From contig SUVQ01000001.1 of the NCBI GenBank assembly GCA_015061905.1, positions 1 through 64,000 on the forward strand: 64,000 bases of DNA, given 5' to 3'. Below, piece by piece: positions 40,441 through 50,571 of this stretch. This DNA is from Verrucomicrobiota bacterium (GTDB lineage Bacteria; Verrucomicrobiota; Verrucomicrobiia; Opitutales; UBA953). The position numbers and the translations under genes are program-made. The stretch's first letter is position 1, and every line of letters starts with the position of its first letter. The notes under the pieces were generated by a model. The model was given only the letters and a program-made list of their open reading frames with translations, ran no database searches and had not been told where the DNA came from.

Positions 40441-40466
40441 AAGGAAGCCCTACAAATGTAGAGCTT
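40441..40466 (-). terminator. Terminator after porin gene
   Basis: GGAAGCTCTAC-ATTT-GTAGGGCTTCC then TTTAATTTT on minus. Confidence 0.65.
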
Positions 40467-40535
40467 CCGAAAGAAAGATACGAGAAATCCGCGAGCCGGG
40501 AAGCCGGAAACCCGACGCCACTCAGCCCCGGTCGT

Positions 40536-41702
40536 TTAGAACGAAATCTGGAGCATGGAGCGGAACGCGCCGGAATCGTCTGCGTGCGCGCCTTTGCCGA
40601 AGTAATGCCCGTATTCGTAGCCGGCGGCGAGCTTTACGTGTTTGTTGAAATAATAATTTGCGCCGAGAAAATACGTTGTCGCGTTGTTGTGCCCGTCCGT
40701 GGCGGGAACGCGATTCTGCGTGCTTGCGCTCACGATTCCGGAATCCGTGTTCAGATAAGTAAAGCGCACGGCAGGCTCCAACCCGCATTCAAAGCGATAC
40801 GCCGCCGTAAGATTGATGCCGTAAACGGAATGAACTTTCGACGCGCTGTCGCCGTTGACATAGAAAAAGTCCGCAATTCCCGTAAAACCGCCGCAGGTAT
40901 ATTGAACATAAGGCTCAATTCCGTAGACCGTTCCCGCGTTGGTCAATTCGTCTTTGGAAACGCCGGGAAGAGCCCCGTCGTCGCCGAAATTCACGACGCC
41001 GTTCACGCCGAAATACAGCGCGGAATCCTTCGCAAGTTTCAGGTTGTAGCCCGCGTAGCCGGTTACGGCGAGGTCGTTGGATTTCGCGTCGTAATCTTTC
41101 GCCACGGCATTGGTCAAAGACGCGCCGTAATCAAAATTTTTACCGGTTTTCCCTTCCCAAAACACGCCGATGTGGTAGCTGGAAAGCCCGCGCACGTAGT
41201 TATTTCCGGTTACGAAATTGGAATTTAGGGAACGCTCGATGCAAAGGAACTTCGAAGAAGGCGAATATTCTTCGAGCAAAAAATGCGTTTTCTTGTGCCC
41301 GACGAGTAACGTTCCCGCGTCAAACTTCCGGGAAATCGTCGCCGTATCGATGTAGTCGGAATAACCGTCGCCGCCGTTTGCGCCGCTGTCGATTTCGTAA
41401 ACAAGCCTTGCGCTCCAGTTTTCACCGACATCCGCCGTAACGCCGATATTAGAGCGGCGAATCGAAAATCCGTTTTGGTCGGACGCGCTCCCGCTCGCCT
41501 GCGAAGCAACAAACTGCGCCTGAACGAGCCCGGTAATTTTGATTTTCACGTCCTCCGTCGTCGGAATTTCCGGAAGCTCGATAACAATTTTTTTGCCGCC
41601 GGAGCCCGTCGTCGCGGCGGGAACGTTTTCCTGAGCAAATGCGCCAAGCGGAACCAAAGCGAGCGCTCCGAGAGAGAGAAATGTATTTTTCGAAATAATC
41701 AT
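40536..41702 (-). CDS. Porin (phosphate-selective O/P-like beta-barrel)
   Basis: Signal peptide, alternating beta-strand pattern, terminal aromatic (SMLQISF). Confidence 0.75.
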   Translation of the reverse strand: MIISKNTFLSLGALALVPLGAFAQENVPAATTGSGGKKIVIELPEIPTTEDVKIKITGLVQAQFVASQASGSASDQNGFSIRRSNIGVTADVGENWSARLVYEIDSGANGGDGYSDYIDTATISRKFDAGTLLVGHKKTHFLLEEYSPSSKFLCIERSLNSNFVTGNNYVRGLSSYHIGVFWEGKTGKNFDYGASLTNAVAKDYDAKSNDLAVTGYAGYNLKLAKDSALYFGVNGVVNFGDDGALPGVSKDELTNAGTVYGIEPYVQYTCGGFTGIADFFYVNGDSASKVHSVYGINLTAAYRFECGLEPAVRFTYLNTDSGIVSASTQNRVPATDGHNNATTYFLGANYYFNKHVKLAAGYEYGHYFGKGAHADDSGAFRSMLQISF

Positions 41703-41959
41703 AAAAAAGTAAGCAAAAGTTTAAAATCGAGTGGCTTTCATTTTAGCGAACAAAAATAAAAACGCACGGGAAAAACGTTGTTGCACAGGGCGGGAACGCA
41801 GCGCGAAAACTGCGGAACGCGTCGTTTCTTACAACGGGAACGCAATGCGGAACCGGAAAATCCGGGTCGCCGACGGAGCATATTTTTACGGATACTTTCA
41901 TTTGTTTTGTGCGGATTGTGTTTTTGAATTTCGTGAAAAAAAAGAAATTTGCGGACAAA

Positions 41960-41992
41960 AAAAAGAGGCACGCTGTTCTCGTGCCTCTAAAA
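41960..41992 (-). terminator. Terminator of small ORF unit
   Basis: AGAGGCACG-agaacag-CGTGCCTCT then TTTTTTTT on minus. Confidence 0.75.
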
Positions 41993-42012
41993 AAATCGAA
42001 TCGTTTTTATTT

Positions 42013-42111
42013 TCATACGCAACAAAGCGTTGCCGAGGCGAGAATCTTTACGTCACGCATCGGCATCATCATTTTCGCAGCCGCGAATAAAATGGCTTTG
42101 TTTTTGTTCAT
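42013..42111 (-). CDS. Candidate 32-aa small protein (MNKNKAILFAAAKMMMPMRDVKILASATLCCV)
   Basis: TTGACG-N16-TAATTT upstream, own terminator downstream; not in ORF track. Confidence 0.35.
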   Translation of the reverse strand: MNKNKAILFAAAKMMMPMRDVKILASATLCCV

Positions 42112-42211
42112 AAAAAAAATAATTTCGCCTAAATTAGTAGTTTTAAATTTTTCGTCAACAAAAAACCGCGAATAAAATACCCGCGATTTTTCGACCGACC
42201 GGTTGGCTTGG

Positions 42212-42592
42212 CTACTCGTCGGAATGCGTTCCGTAGCGGGCGTCGCGCGCCGCGTCTTCGGCGGCGATTTCGTCGAGGCGGTTGAGCAACGAAACGCCCT
42301 GCTCCGCGCCGAGATCTTCGATGAAGCGATACGCCGGCGTGTATTTTAAAATCACGCGTTTGGAAACTTCCATGCGCAGGGTTTTGGTCACGCGCTCGAG
42401 CAAACGGCGCGCGGCGGCTTTTTCCTCGTGTCCGCCGAGCACGGCATAATAAATACGCGCATCGCGCAAATCCGGAGAAATATCCACGGCGGTAATCGTG
42501 ATGCGCACGCTTTCGCTGCGCCAGCGATTGTGAAGTTGGTCGCTGATTTCGTGGCGGAGCAATTCGTTGATGCGTGTCGTTCGCTGAGACAT
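42212..42592 (-). CDS. rbfA: Ribosome-binding factor A
   Basis: RINELLRHEISDQLHN..VRITITAVDISPDLRDARIYYAVLG. Confidence 0.9.
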   Translation of the reverse strand: MSQRTTRINELLRHEISDQLHNRWRSESVRITITAVDISPDLRDARIYYAVLGGHEEKAAARRLLERVTKTLRMEVSKRVILKYTPAYRFIEDLGAEQGVSLLNRLDEIAAEDAARDARYGTHSDE

Positions 42593-42703
42593 TTTCGTTT
42601 TCTATATAAAAAATTTAAGAATAAAAAAAACCGGAAATCGGGAAGCGAAAACCGGAGCAATTCGCCCGGCGCATTTTTAACTTTCGATTTCCGGCGCAGC
42701 TTT

Positions 42704-43813
42704 TCAGTTTTCCTTCACGCCGAAGCATTCGAGCAGGCGCGCAAGCTCATCGTTCCCGCGATATTCAATCAAAATTTTTCCGGATTTTTTTCCGTGTTTG
42801 ACCAAAACTTTCGTGTGGAAAAATGAGCACAACGTTTTTTCAATACGGAAAATTTCCTCGGAAATCTGGCGGATTACCGGTTCGGCAGTCGTCGGCGTTC
42901 CCGTGAATTTGCCTTCCTTCATGCGTTTTGCCAAATCTTCCGCCACGCGCACGCTACACTGCGTTTCGACAAAACGGCGCGCAAGCACAAGCTGTTGCGC
43001 TTTATCTTCAATCCCGAGCAAAACTTTCGCATGCCCGACGGAAAGCATTCCCGTCGCGATAAAGCCTTGGATTTCCGGCTCCAGCGAAAGCAGGCGCAAC
43101 ATATTGGCGATGGACGAGCGGGCCTTACCGACGCGCTCGGAAACCGCTTCCTGCGTAAGATTGAAATCCCGCATCAGGCTTCCGAGCCCGAGTGCTTCTT
43201 CAATGGGATTCAAATCGGCACGTTGCAAATTTTCGATGAGTGTCATCGCCGCACTCGAAGCATCGCTCGCTTTCACGACGCGCGCCGGAATCATTTTCAG
43301 CTTCAAAATTTGGAACGCACGCCAACGGCGCTCTCCGGCGATCAGCTCAAACTGCCCGTCGGCAATTTCGCGCACAACAATCGGTTGCAAAAGCCCTTCC
43401 GCGCGAATGGAATCCGCGAGCTCACGCAATGCCGCATCATCAAAGGTTTTGCGCGACTGATGCGGCGCGGGAACGATTGCCGTAACGGAAATCTCGCGAA
43501 ACGGGAGCGGGCTCGGCGCGGTAACGGGGGGCGGAGGCGGCGTCTGCTGCGGAGCCGGCGCGGGAACGTTTTCCGGCGGTTTTTTCTCCGATGCCGGTTG
43601 TTGCACCGAAGTTTTTACCGTCGGCTTCGTCGGCGTTTTAATCGGCACGGCTGTCGCTTTTTTCTCGATCGGAGTTACCGGCTTTTTCGCCTGCGCGGGA
43701 ACGTTTTTTCCCTTGCGGTTAAACGAGGCAGTTTTCGCCTGCGCCACCATCGAATTAGAAATCAAAGAACCGAGCCCGCGCCCCAGTCCGCTGTTTTTTT
43801 TCTGCTGTGCCAT
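42704..43813 (-). CDS. parB: ParB/Spo0J chromosome partitioning protein
   Basis: GLGRGLGSLI N-terminus, LIAGERRWRAFQ, GKARSSIANMLRLLSLE. Confidence 0.95.
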   Translation of the reverse strand: MAQQKKNSGLGRGLGSLISNSMVAQAKTASFNRKGKNVPAQAKKPVTPIEKKATAVPIKTPTKPTVKTSVQQPASEKKPPENVPAPAPQQTPPPPPVTAPSPLPFREISVTAIVPAPHQSRKTFDDAALRELADSIRAEGLLQPIVVREIADGQFELIAGERRWRAFQILKLKMIPARVVKASDASSAAMTLIENLQRADLNPIEEALGLGSLMRDFNLTQEAVSERVGKARSSIANMLRLLSLEPEIQGFIATGMLSVGHAKVLLGIEDKAQQLVLARRFVETQCSVRVAEDLAKRMKEGKFTGTPTTAEPVIRQISEEIFRIEKTLCSFFHTKVLVKHGKKSGKILIEYRGNDELARLLECFGVKEN

Positions 43814-43832
43814 CTTCTTAAATTAAAGGAAA

Positions 43833-44426
43833 TCAATTTTTTTGCGGAACAAAAAGAACCTGCCCCGGGAAAATTTTGTTCGGGTCCAAGCCCGGGTTCG
43901 CGTAGAGAATCCAGCTTTGCTTCGACCTGTTTTTGGAAATAATTTTTCCGAGCGTGTCTCCGGCTTTTACTGTGTATTCGATTCCGCTTTCCGGAAAATC
44001 CTTCGGCTTGGCAATCGGCTCTGCGCCCGACGTTCCCGCCGAGACCGCGTTTACGCTACGCGATAAATCCGCCAATGCACGGTTCACTTCCTTGCCGAGC
44101 GTCTTAATTTTTTCGTCCGTTTCCGCCGTAATTTCACGGCGTTGAACAGCGCTTGCTTCACGCATTTCCGCACGCAACGAAGCGACTTTTGCCGAAACAT
44201 CGTCCGCCGGATTTACTTTTTTTTCCGCAAGTTGCAAAAGCCGAGCATTTTCCGCTCGCAATTCCTCCAGCTCCGTCCGCAGGCGCGCAACTTCGCTTCG
44301 GAGAGCCGCAACGTCTTCGAGCAAGCCGGCAAGCTTTGCTTGAGAAATCTGCTGGGAATACGCGGGAACGGAAAAAACGGCAAAAATTAACGCCGCAAGA
44401 AAGAAAAATTTTGTCTTAAAAATCAT
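43833..44426 (-). CDS. LysM-domain secreted protein
   Basis: YTVKAGDTLGKIISKNRSKQSWILYANPGLDPNKIFPGQVLFVPQK. Confidence 0.85.
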   Translation of the reverse strand: MIFKTKFFFLAALIFAVFSVPAYSQQISQAKLAGLLEDVAALRSEVARLRTELEELRAENARLLQLAEKKVNPADDVSAKVASLRAEMREASAVQRREITAETDEKIKTLGKEVNRALADLSRSVNAVSAGTSGAEPIAKPKDFPESGIEYTVKAGDTLGKIISKNRSKQSWILYANPGLDPNKIFPGQVLFVPQKN

Positions 44427-44585
44427 CGCTTTTCCCGATGATTCTCCGAAAAACTCGGCATATTGTCAAAAAGGAAGAATCAGAAATTTATAATTAAGAG
44501 CGGAAAATCGGAGGCAAGGCGCGACTCTGCCGACTCGCGCCCCGTTTCCGTTTTTTTTCACTCCCCGATCCCGAATGCCGTCGCC

Positions 44586-45314
44586 TTATTCCAAACCGAG
44601 GACGGCATCCATGCCGTAAATCGCCGGAGCTTTGCCGACAACCCAGCTCGCCGCGTGAACGGCTCCGTTGGCAAAAATCGCACGCGATTCCGCCTTGTGC
44701 GTGAGTTCCACGCGCTCGCCCTCGCCCGCAAAAATCACCGTGTGATCGCCGACAACGCTCCCGCCGCGCAATGCATGCACTCCGATTTCGCTGCGGGAAC
44801 GCTCCCCGACCAAGCCGGAACGCCCGTGACGCTCCGCCGATTTGTCCGCGCCGCGCGCCGCTTCAACCACCGCAAGCAACTTTTCCGCCGTTCCCGAAGG
44901 CGCGTCTTTTTTGTGACGGTGATGCATTTCGACAACTTCAATTTCAAACGACGAATCAAGGAGCTTTGCCGCCTTGCCGACAAGCCAATTGAGCACATTT
45001 ACGCCGACGGAATAATTTCCCGCCCAGACGATCGGGATTTTTTTCGCTGCCGCTTCAATGCGGGAACGCTCTTCCGCCGTATGCCCGGTGGTGCCGATAA
45101 CGAGAGGCTTTCCGGCATCCGCACAAGCCTCCGCCAACGCCGGAGTTACTTCGTGAAAAGAAAAATCAACGGCAACATCACACGCGGCAACAGCCGCCGG
45201 CGTGAACACTTCACCGATATCACACTTCGAGACAATCTCCGCTCCCGCACTCTGCGCGGCGGCGATAATCGCCTGCCCCATGCGCCCCTTGTATCCGTTC
45301 AATAAAATTTTCAT
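44586..45314 (-). CDS. dapB: 4-hydroxy-tetrahydrodipicolinate reductase
   Basis: GYKGRMGQAI, IGTTGHTAEE, EVVEMHHRHKKDAPSGTAEKL. Confidence 0.95.
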   Translation of the reverse strand: MKILLNGYKGRMGQAIIAAAQSAGAEIVSKCDIGEVFTPAAVAACDVAVDFSFHEVTPALAEACADAGKPLVIGTTGHTAEERSRIEAAAKKIPIVWAGNYSVGVNVLNWLVGKAAKLLDSSFEIEVVEMHHRHKKDAPSGTAEKLLAVVEAARGADKSAERHGRSGLVGERSRSEIGVHALRGGSVVGDHTVIFAGEGERVELTHKAESRAIFANGAVHAASWVVGKAPAIYGMDAVLGLE

Positions 45315-45539
45315 GCGTCTTTTTAATCACGAAACGAAAAGAAAGAAAAATAAAAAGAGAAACACACTCAAAAAACGAACCGGAAAGCTAACTATTAGCT
45401 AATAGCTGAAAACGGATAACTGATAAGTAAAAGAAGCCTACAACAGCGCGGGTTTTAAGCGGTCTAGCGAAAGTCTAAAACCATATGGCTAAAAACGCCC
45501 CTTTTTGCCTATTTATTCACAATTTGTAATATATACAAA

Positions 45540-45582
45540 AAAAAGCCCGCAAACCCTTTATTTATCAGGTTTGCAGGCAATT
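45540..45582 (-). terminator. Terminator of tRNA cluster
   Basis: GCCTGCAAACC...GGTTTGCGGGC then TTTTTTTT on minus strand. Confidence 0.75.
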
Positions 45583-45588
45583 TTATAG

Positions 45589-45680
45589 TGGCGGAGAGAG
45601 GGGGATTCGAACCCCCGGTAGGTTGTGACACCTACGACGATTTAGCAAACCGCTGCCTTCAGCCACTCAGCCATCTCTCC
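45589..45680 (-). tRNA. tRNA-Ser(GCT)
   Basis: GGAGAGA acceptor, anticodon loop TTGCTAA, long variable arm, CCA. Confidence 0.95.
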
Positions 45681-45691
45681 TATAAAAAAAT

Positions 45692-45765
45692 TGGTGCGGC
45701 TAACCAGATTCGAACTGGTGTCACCACTTTGGAAGAGTGGGGTCCTACCACTGAACGATAGCCGC
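45692..45765 (-). tRNA. tRNA-Gly(TCC)
   Basis: GCGGCTA/TAGCCGC acceptor; anticodon loop CTTCCAA. Confidence 0.95.
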
Positions 45766-45776
45766 ACAAAAAGGAA

Positions 45777-45853
45777 TGGTGGGAGTAGCAGAAGTCGAAT
45801 CTGCGACCTTTTGCGTGTCATGCAAACGCTCTAACCAACTGAGCTATACCCCC
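45777..45853 (-). tRNA. tRNA-Val(GAC)
   Basis: TTTGC-ATGACAC-GCAAA anticodon arm; CCA encoded. Confidence 0.93.
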
Positions 45854-45927
45854 GTAAAAGAAGTAAGAGCAAGTATCTTACTTTTTTCCGACATTGGCAA
45901 GTCTTTTTTTTTTAATTCTTTTTTTCT

Positions 45928-47268
45928 TTATTTCAAAAGCCAAACCTGATTTCCCTGCGAAACGAGTTCGGCATCCTTGAAGCGCACCCAGTGTTCTTTC
46001 GCAAAATCTCCCCACGAATTAGACACGCACAATTCTTTTGTTTTCATGTTGTAGCCGATAATCAGGCACACATGAGCCGATTTTCGAGCCTCCTCCGGAG
46101 AAAATTCCAAATCCTCCATTGCGTTTAAGTGCTTTGCCCAGGCGGGAACGCCGGCGGCAGCCGCCCTTTCCGAGGTCTGCGCGGTCATCCGGTCCTCGTA
46201 TTCCGGCGTGCTATACATCGCCCAAATCAGCGGCACGCCTCGATCCACGGATTGGCGCACCTTCGACAAACTTAATTTCTGAGAAGAAAACGCCAGCTTA
46301 TTCTTTTTCACAACAGGCGCCAAACCTCGCACCGTAGACGAAAGCGAAGTTCCGCCGCCGACACCCGTTCCCGCGAGCTCTGCGATTTTATGCATATCCA
46401 AATCGTCGATACCGTAATAACGCAACACGCGCTCCACGGTCGCGGGAACGCAGTAGCCTTTCTGCCCCTGGTTCACCATGGGAATGTTGGAGATGAGCAC
46501 ATCTCCGTTTTTCCGTTTTTCCAAATTCAGGGAAAGTTTCCCGCCGGATTTTGCGCGCTCTGCGACCGAAGTTGTCAATTCTCCGAATCGCGAAACGGGC
46601 ACGACAAAAACACGGACAAATTCATTCCTCTGCGCATCTAAAACAAAAACCGTTTCACCGCGCTTCCACGCCTCCGCCCTACGGCGCAATTTTCCCGCGC
46701 CGATTGAACATCTCCGCTTTTCTCCTAACGACTCAAGCGCAACCATTACCCGTTCCAGGCAATCCCGCCACGCGCTTTCGGAAAACTCCACTTTTTGCGA
46801 AGCCTGCGCTTCACTTCCGTATCCCATCCCCGCCCGTGAAGTAGAATCCCCTTTGTTGAAAAACATTATTTCGACACGCACGGGAACGCCTTTTTCGGAC
46901 TCAACCTTAACCTGCTCCGCGCCGACACCGAAAATTTTTCTTCCCGCCCAATAAGCCGACGCCACCGTGCGCCCGCCGGAAGCCGTCGCCTCCGCAAGCT
47001 CCCAACGCGCCTGCCACGCGGAAAGCAATTTGCGCACAGGTGCTCCCCACAAAGAGCCGACAGAATCCGCAAACGCTTCCGCCGAGCTCACGCTTACCGT
47101 TCCCGCCGTCCCGTCCTCACCGGAAACAGCCTTTTCCTGCGCCCGCGCACCCGAAAATCCGACGCCCCAAAATCCGGCGGCAAGCACGAATACAAGTAAG
47201 TAAACGATTTTTCTAACTTTGTTTATCATCAAAAAACCCTCACTTGCGCCCGTTTTCCGGCAAAGCAA
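45928..47268 (-). CDS. C39-like cysteine peptidase domain protein
   Basis: MVNQGQKGYCVPATVERVLRYYG ... AHVCLIIGYN ... VSNSWGDF. Confidence 0.75.
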   Translation of the reverse strand: MLCRKTGASEGFLMINKVRKIVYLLVFVLAAGFWGVGFSGARAQEKAVSGEDGTAGTVSVSSAEAFADSVGSLWGAPVRKLLSAWQARWELAEATASGGRTVASAYWAGRKIFGVGAEQVKVESEKGVPVRVEIMFFNKGDSTSRAGMGYGSEAQASQKVEFSESAWRDCLERVMVALESLGEKRRCSIGAGKLRRRAEAWKRGETVFVLDAQRNEFVRVFVVPVSRFGELTTSVAERAKSGGKLSLNLEKRKNGDVLISNIPMVNQGQKGYCVPATVERVLRYYGIDDLDMHKIAELAGTGVGGGTSLSSTVRGLAPVVKKNKLAFSSQKLSLSKVRQSVDRGVPLIWAMYSTPEYEDRMTAQTSERAAAAGVPAWAKHLNAMEDLEFSPEEARKSAHVCLIIGYNMKTKELCVSNSWGDFAKEHWVRFKDAELVSQGNQVWLLK

Positions 47269-47536
47269 AACCGAACACAGCCTCCGCGCGCGTCCGCGAA
47301 CAGCCCTCCACCCGCAAAATTTTGTCGCGGGAAGTTTCTCCGGAAACCACAGAAACCGCCCGCTTGGGAAGCGATAGCGTTCCCGCCAAAAAAGCCGCGA
47401 GCTCCGCGTTTGCCCGCCCGCCCTCCGGCACCGCCTGAACCTTGATTTTTACGGCATCACCGAGCGTTCCCGCGAATTGCGTTTTTTTCGCATTCGGAAC
47501 CGCCCGCACACGCAACAGAAAAAAATCGTCCGCCAT
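47240..47536 (-). CDS. DUF167 (YggU) family protein
   Basis: VRAVPNAKKTQFAG...VQAVPEGGRANAELAAFLA..VSGETSRDKILRV. Confidence 0.88.
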   Translation of the reverse strand: MADDFFLLRVRAVPNAKKTQFAGTLGDAVKIKVQAVPEGGRANAELAAFLAGTLSLPKRAVSVVSGETSRDKILRVEGCSRTRAEAVFGFALPENGRK

Positions 47537-47542
47537 AAAAAG

Positions 47543-47845
47543 TCAGACTCCGTCAGGACGAATCACCACTTCTCCCTCGACTGCGCCACCCGTAATTTCC
47601 CGCGCCTCGGCACCGACGAAATCCGGATCCTTAATCATCCTGTCCGTATATTCGCGCAACTCTTCCGCCCGGCGCTCAAACTGCGCGCGCTCCTCCGCCT
47701 TCACGCGTTCCTGCTCCACCAAACGATCCCGTTCCTCCTGCGCACGATCTAAACTCTCGTAAAAAAATATAATCTCCACCCCCCAAAGAACGGCGAGAAC
47801 GGCAAAAACAACAACGGAAACTGTATTATTTTTCTTCGGAGGCAT
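47543..47845 (-). CDS. Small membrane-anchored coiled-coil protein
   Basis: N-terminal TM plus charged helix. Confidence 0.55.
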   Translation of the reverse strand: MPPKKNNTVSVVVFAVLAVLWGVEIIFFYESLDRAQEERDRLVEQERVKAEERAQFERRAEELREYTDRMIKDPDFVGAEAREITGGAVEGEVVIRPDGV

Positions 47846-47850
47846 AGCAA

Positions 47851-47883
47851 AAAAAGCGTTCCCGAATTTACCCCCGGGAACGC
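47851..47883 (-). terminator. Inverted-motif terminator
   Basis: AAAAAGCGTTCCCG...CGGGAACGC. Confidence 0.7.
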
Positions 47884-47941
47884 AACGCGAAAAGAAAAAA
47901 AGTGTGCGGCATAGATACGGGTGTTTTATGGGCGGGAAAAG

Positions 47942-48934
47942 CTACGCCTTAAACAACACTTTGCCGTTACGCCCGCCTTCGAGCGCGCGCGCGATCGCGG
48001 ATTTGTATTCATCGAGTGAATACACGGCATCGACGGCCATGTTGAGCTTTCCGTCACGCATCATGGCGAAAATTTTGTCCGCCATTTCCGCTTTCGCTTC
48101 GGCGGAAGCCGCGCGATTCCAGCGGTCCATCCAAAATCCGCGCAGGCGCAAATCGTTGAAAATAAATTCGCGCGTGGGGAAGCGAATCAAATCGCCGGTC
48201 ATTCCGCCAAACGTAACTATCGTTCCCGCAAAGCCGACCATGCGCGTGAGGCGCGCCGCGCTTTCGCCGCCGATGGAATTGAGCGCGAGCTTCGGCAAAT
48301 TCGCCTTCCCGCCGACGATTTCCGCGATTTTTTTAATCGAATCTTTTTCTTCCGGCAAAACGGCATCGGCGCCGAGATTTTTCAAAACCGGTTCCCATTT
48401 TTCAACATTGCGCACCATCGAAACGGTTTTCAAACCGAGCGCGTGCGCCATTTGCACAAGGCATTGCCCGAGCGCGGAACTTCCCGCGTTCTGCAACACC
48501 CAATCGCCGGGCTTGAGTTCGACAAAATCGTGAAGAATGCGCCAAACCGTCATCGGGTTGATAAACGCCATCGACGCGAGTTCGGCGGGAACGTCCGCCG
48601 GCACTTTTTCGACTTCGTCGGCGGGAACGGTAATCGCTTCGCGCCAAACGCCGGCGTCCTCCGGCATGCGCACGCGGTCGCCCACGGCGAGATTTTTAAC
48701 ATTTTCGCCGACGGCGGAAATGCGCCCTACGCCCTCGCGCCCGGCGACGGCGGGAAGTTCGCGCAAGCGACCGTAAGTTCCGCCGATCATTCCCATGTCG
48801 GACGGATGAACGACTGCCATTTCGAGCGCGATTGTAACTTCGTCGGCGCGCGGCGCGGGAACGTCGATTTCCTGCAGAGTTAAAACTTCGAGCGGTTTTC
48901 CGGTTTCGTTATAAACAAGGGCTTTTGCTTTCAT
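47942..48934 (-). CDS. Zinc-type/quinone oxidoreductase, MDR superfamily (enoyl reductase-like)
   Basis: AGREGVGRISAVGENVKNLAVGDRV, NAGSSALGQCLVQMAHALGLK. Confidence 0.88.
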   Translation of the reverse strand: MKAKALVYNETGKPLEVLTLQEIDVPAPRADEVTIALEMAVVHPSDMGMIGGTYGRLRELPAVAGREGVGRISAVGENVKNLAVGDRVRMPEDAGVWREAITVPADEVEKVPADVPAELASMAFINPMTVWRILHDFVELKPGDWVLQNAGSSALGQCLVQMAHALGLKTVSMVRNVEKWEPVLKNLGADAVLPEEKDSIKKIAEIVGGKANLPKLALNSIGGESAARLTRMVGFAGTIVTFGGMTGDLIRFPTREFIFNDLRLRGFWMDRWNRAASAEAKAEMADKIFAMMRDGKLNMAVDAVYSLDEYKSAIARALEGGRNGKVLFKA

Positions 48935-48969
48935 ACGATTTTATATGAAACAGCGTTCCCGCGCGTCCC

Positions 48970-49180
48970 GCAAATTGAAATTTGTTGCTCGTTTCGAGCA
49001 ACAAATGCTGAAAAGCTTAAGAGCTTAGAAGTTTAGTTGTTTCGCAAGCAAAACAAAGAAAAGAATCCTTTTTATTTTATAAAAGTAAAACTCTCGGCGA
49101 AGCCGATTAAACTTTTCAGCTTCTCTGCTTTTAAACATTTAGCGACCGCGTCGCGTTCGCTAAATTTCTATTTGCGGGAA
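48970..49180. repeat. Dispersed fold-back repeat (family B), copy 2
   Basis: Matches 3320-3540, including the spurious ORF NKEKNPF..FIKVKLSAKPIKLF. Confidence 0.8.
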
Positions 49181-49206
49181 CGCATTTTTTTTCGGAAAAT
49201 TGCGGC

Positions 49207-50502
49207 ATGCCCAACCCTTTCTTACTCGAAGAACTCCCCATCACGGAACTCGGCTGGACGTTGCTCGCAACAGCGTGCCTCGGGGGCTTGGTCGGCATCG
49301 TTCGCCAACGCCGCGGAACAACGACGGCGGGAATGCGCACATTCGCGCTTTGGGCGGTGCTCGGATTTGTCGCCATTCAATTTGAAAAACTCGGCATCAA
49401 AAATTTTGTCGTCGCCACGCTTTGCCTTTTGGGAATTTTTTCCACCGCTTTTTTGGTGCGCGGGAAAAAGCGTATTCGAGAATCGGATCAGTCTTCCTAC
49501 GAAGCGAGCTTCGGGCTGACGACGGCGGCGGCTTCTCTCGCCATGTTTTCCGTCGGGATTCTGATGGGGCTGAAACAGGCACAATACGCCGTCATGCTCG
49601 CAATCGTTATCGCCGTAACCATCGGTTCGCGAACCTGGACGGACAAATGGAGCGCGTCCGTCACGGGAACGGACATTCGCGCCGGGCTTCAGTTTGCCTG
49701 CCTTACGGGAATTTTGCTTCCGCTCGTTCCCGACCAAACGCTTTGGGGCGTTATCAATCCGTATTCTACCTGGCTGATGGTCGTGCTGATAACGGGCGTC
49801 AATTTTGTCGGCTACATCGCGATGCGCTGGCTTGGCGCAAACGCCGGAGCCGCCGTCACGGGGCTCATCGGCGGGCTTGCTTCGAGCACGGCGGTTACGC
49901 TTTCCTTTAGCCGCCGAAGCGTTAAGGAGCCGGAAGACGGCGGCTCTTTTGCCGTGGCGATTATGCTGGCACAGCTTTCCATGGTGGTGCGCTTAGTCGT
50001 GCTGATGTTTGTGCTGAATGTCGCTCTCGGCTATTTTATGCTGATTCCGTGGTTTGTGCTGATGCTCGCCGGGCTTGGCGCCTGTGCCGTGGTCGCGTTC
50101 AGGCACAGCGCAAAAGCGGAGGGGCGCGTTCCCGTCATCAAAAATCCGCTCGACCTTGCGTCCGCGTTAAAATTCGGGTTGCTTTACGCCGCAATCGTTT
50201 TTCTTATCGAAAAAACCGGAGACGTGGCGGGAACGGGATTTTTTGCCGTAAGCTTCATTTCCGGGATTCCGGACACGGCGGCGGTCGTCATGTCGCTTTC
50301 CAATCAGGCGGCAGGAACGGGACTTGCGTTCCCGCTTGCAACGCTCGGCGTGCTCGTCGGGGTGCTTTCCAATACGCTTGTAAAGCTCGGCATCGCGTTT
50401 TTCATCGGGCGCGGGGCGTTCCGCAAATACGTCGGACTCGGCTTCGGTTCGATGATTCTTGCAAACGCCGCGCTCATCATTTGGTTTTCCTTGCGCATTT
50501 AA
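49207..50502 (+). CDS. MgtC/DUF4010 family membrane protein
   Basis: GGLVGIVRQRRGTTTAGMRTFALWAVLG, then multi-TM DUF4010-like region. Confidence 0.82.
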   Translation: MPNPFLLEELPITELGWTLLATACLGGLVGIVRQRRGTTTAGMRTFALWAVLGFVAIQFEKLGIKNFVVATLCLLGIFSTAFLVRGKKRIRESDQSSYEASFGLTTAAASLAMFSVGILMGLKQAQYAVMLAIVIAVTIGSRTWTDKWSASVTGTDIRAGLQFACLTGILLPLVPDQTLWGVINPYSTWLMVVLITGVNFVGYIAMRWLGANAGAAVTGLIGGLASSTAVTLSFSRRSVKEPEDGGSFAVAIMLAQLSMVVRLVVLMFVLNVALGYFMLIPWFVLMLAGLGACAVVAFRHSAKAEGRVPVIKNPLDLASALKFGLLYAAIVFLIEKTGDVAGTGFFAVSFISGIPDTAAVVMSLSNQAAGTGLAFPLATLGVLVGVLSNTLVKLGIAFFIGRGAFRKYVGLGFGSMILANAALIIWFSLRI

Positions 50503-50571
50503 TACCGTTTCCCGGGAAAAAATTTCGCTTCACTCTTTTGAGTTCGCCCCTCACACTTGCGGGAAAGTCTT

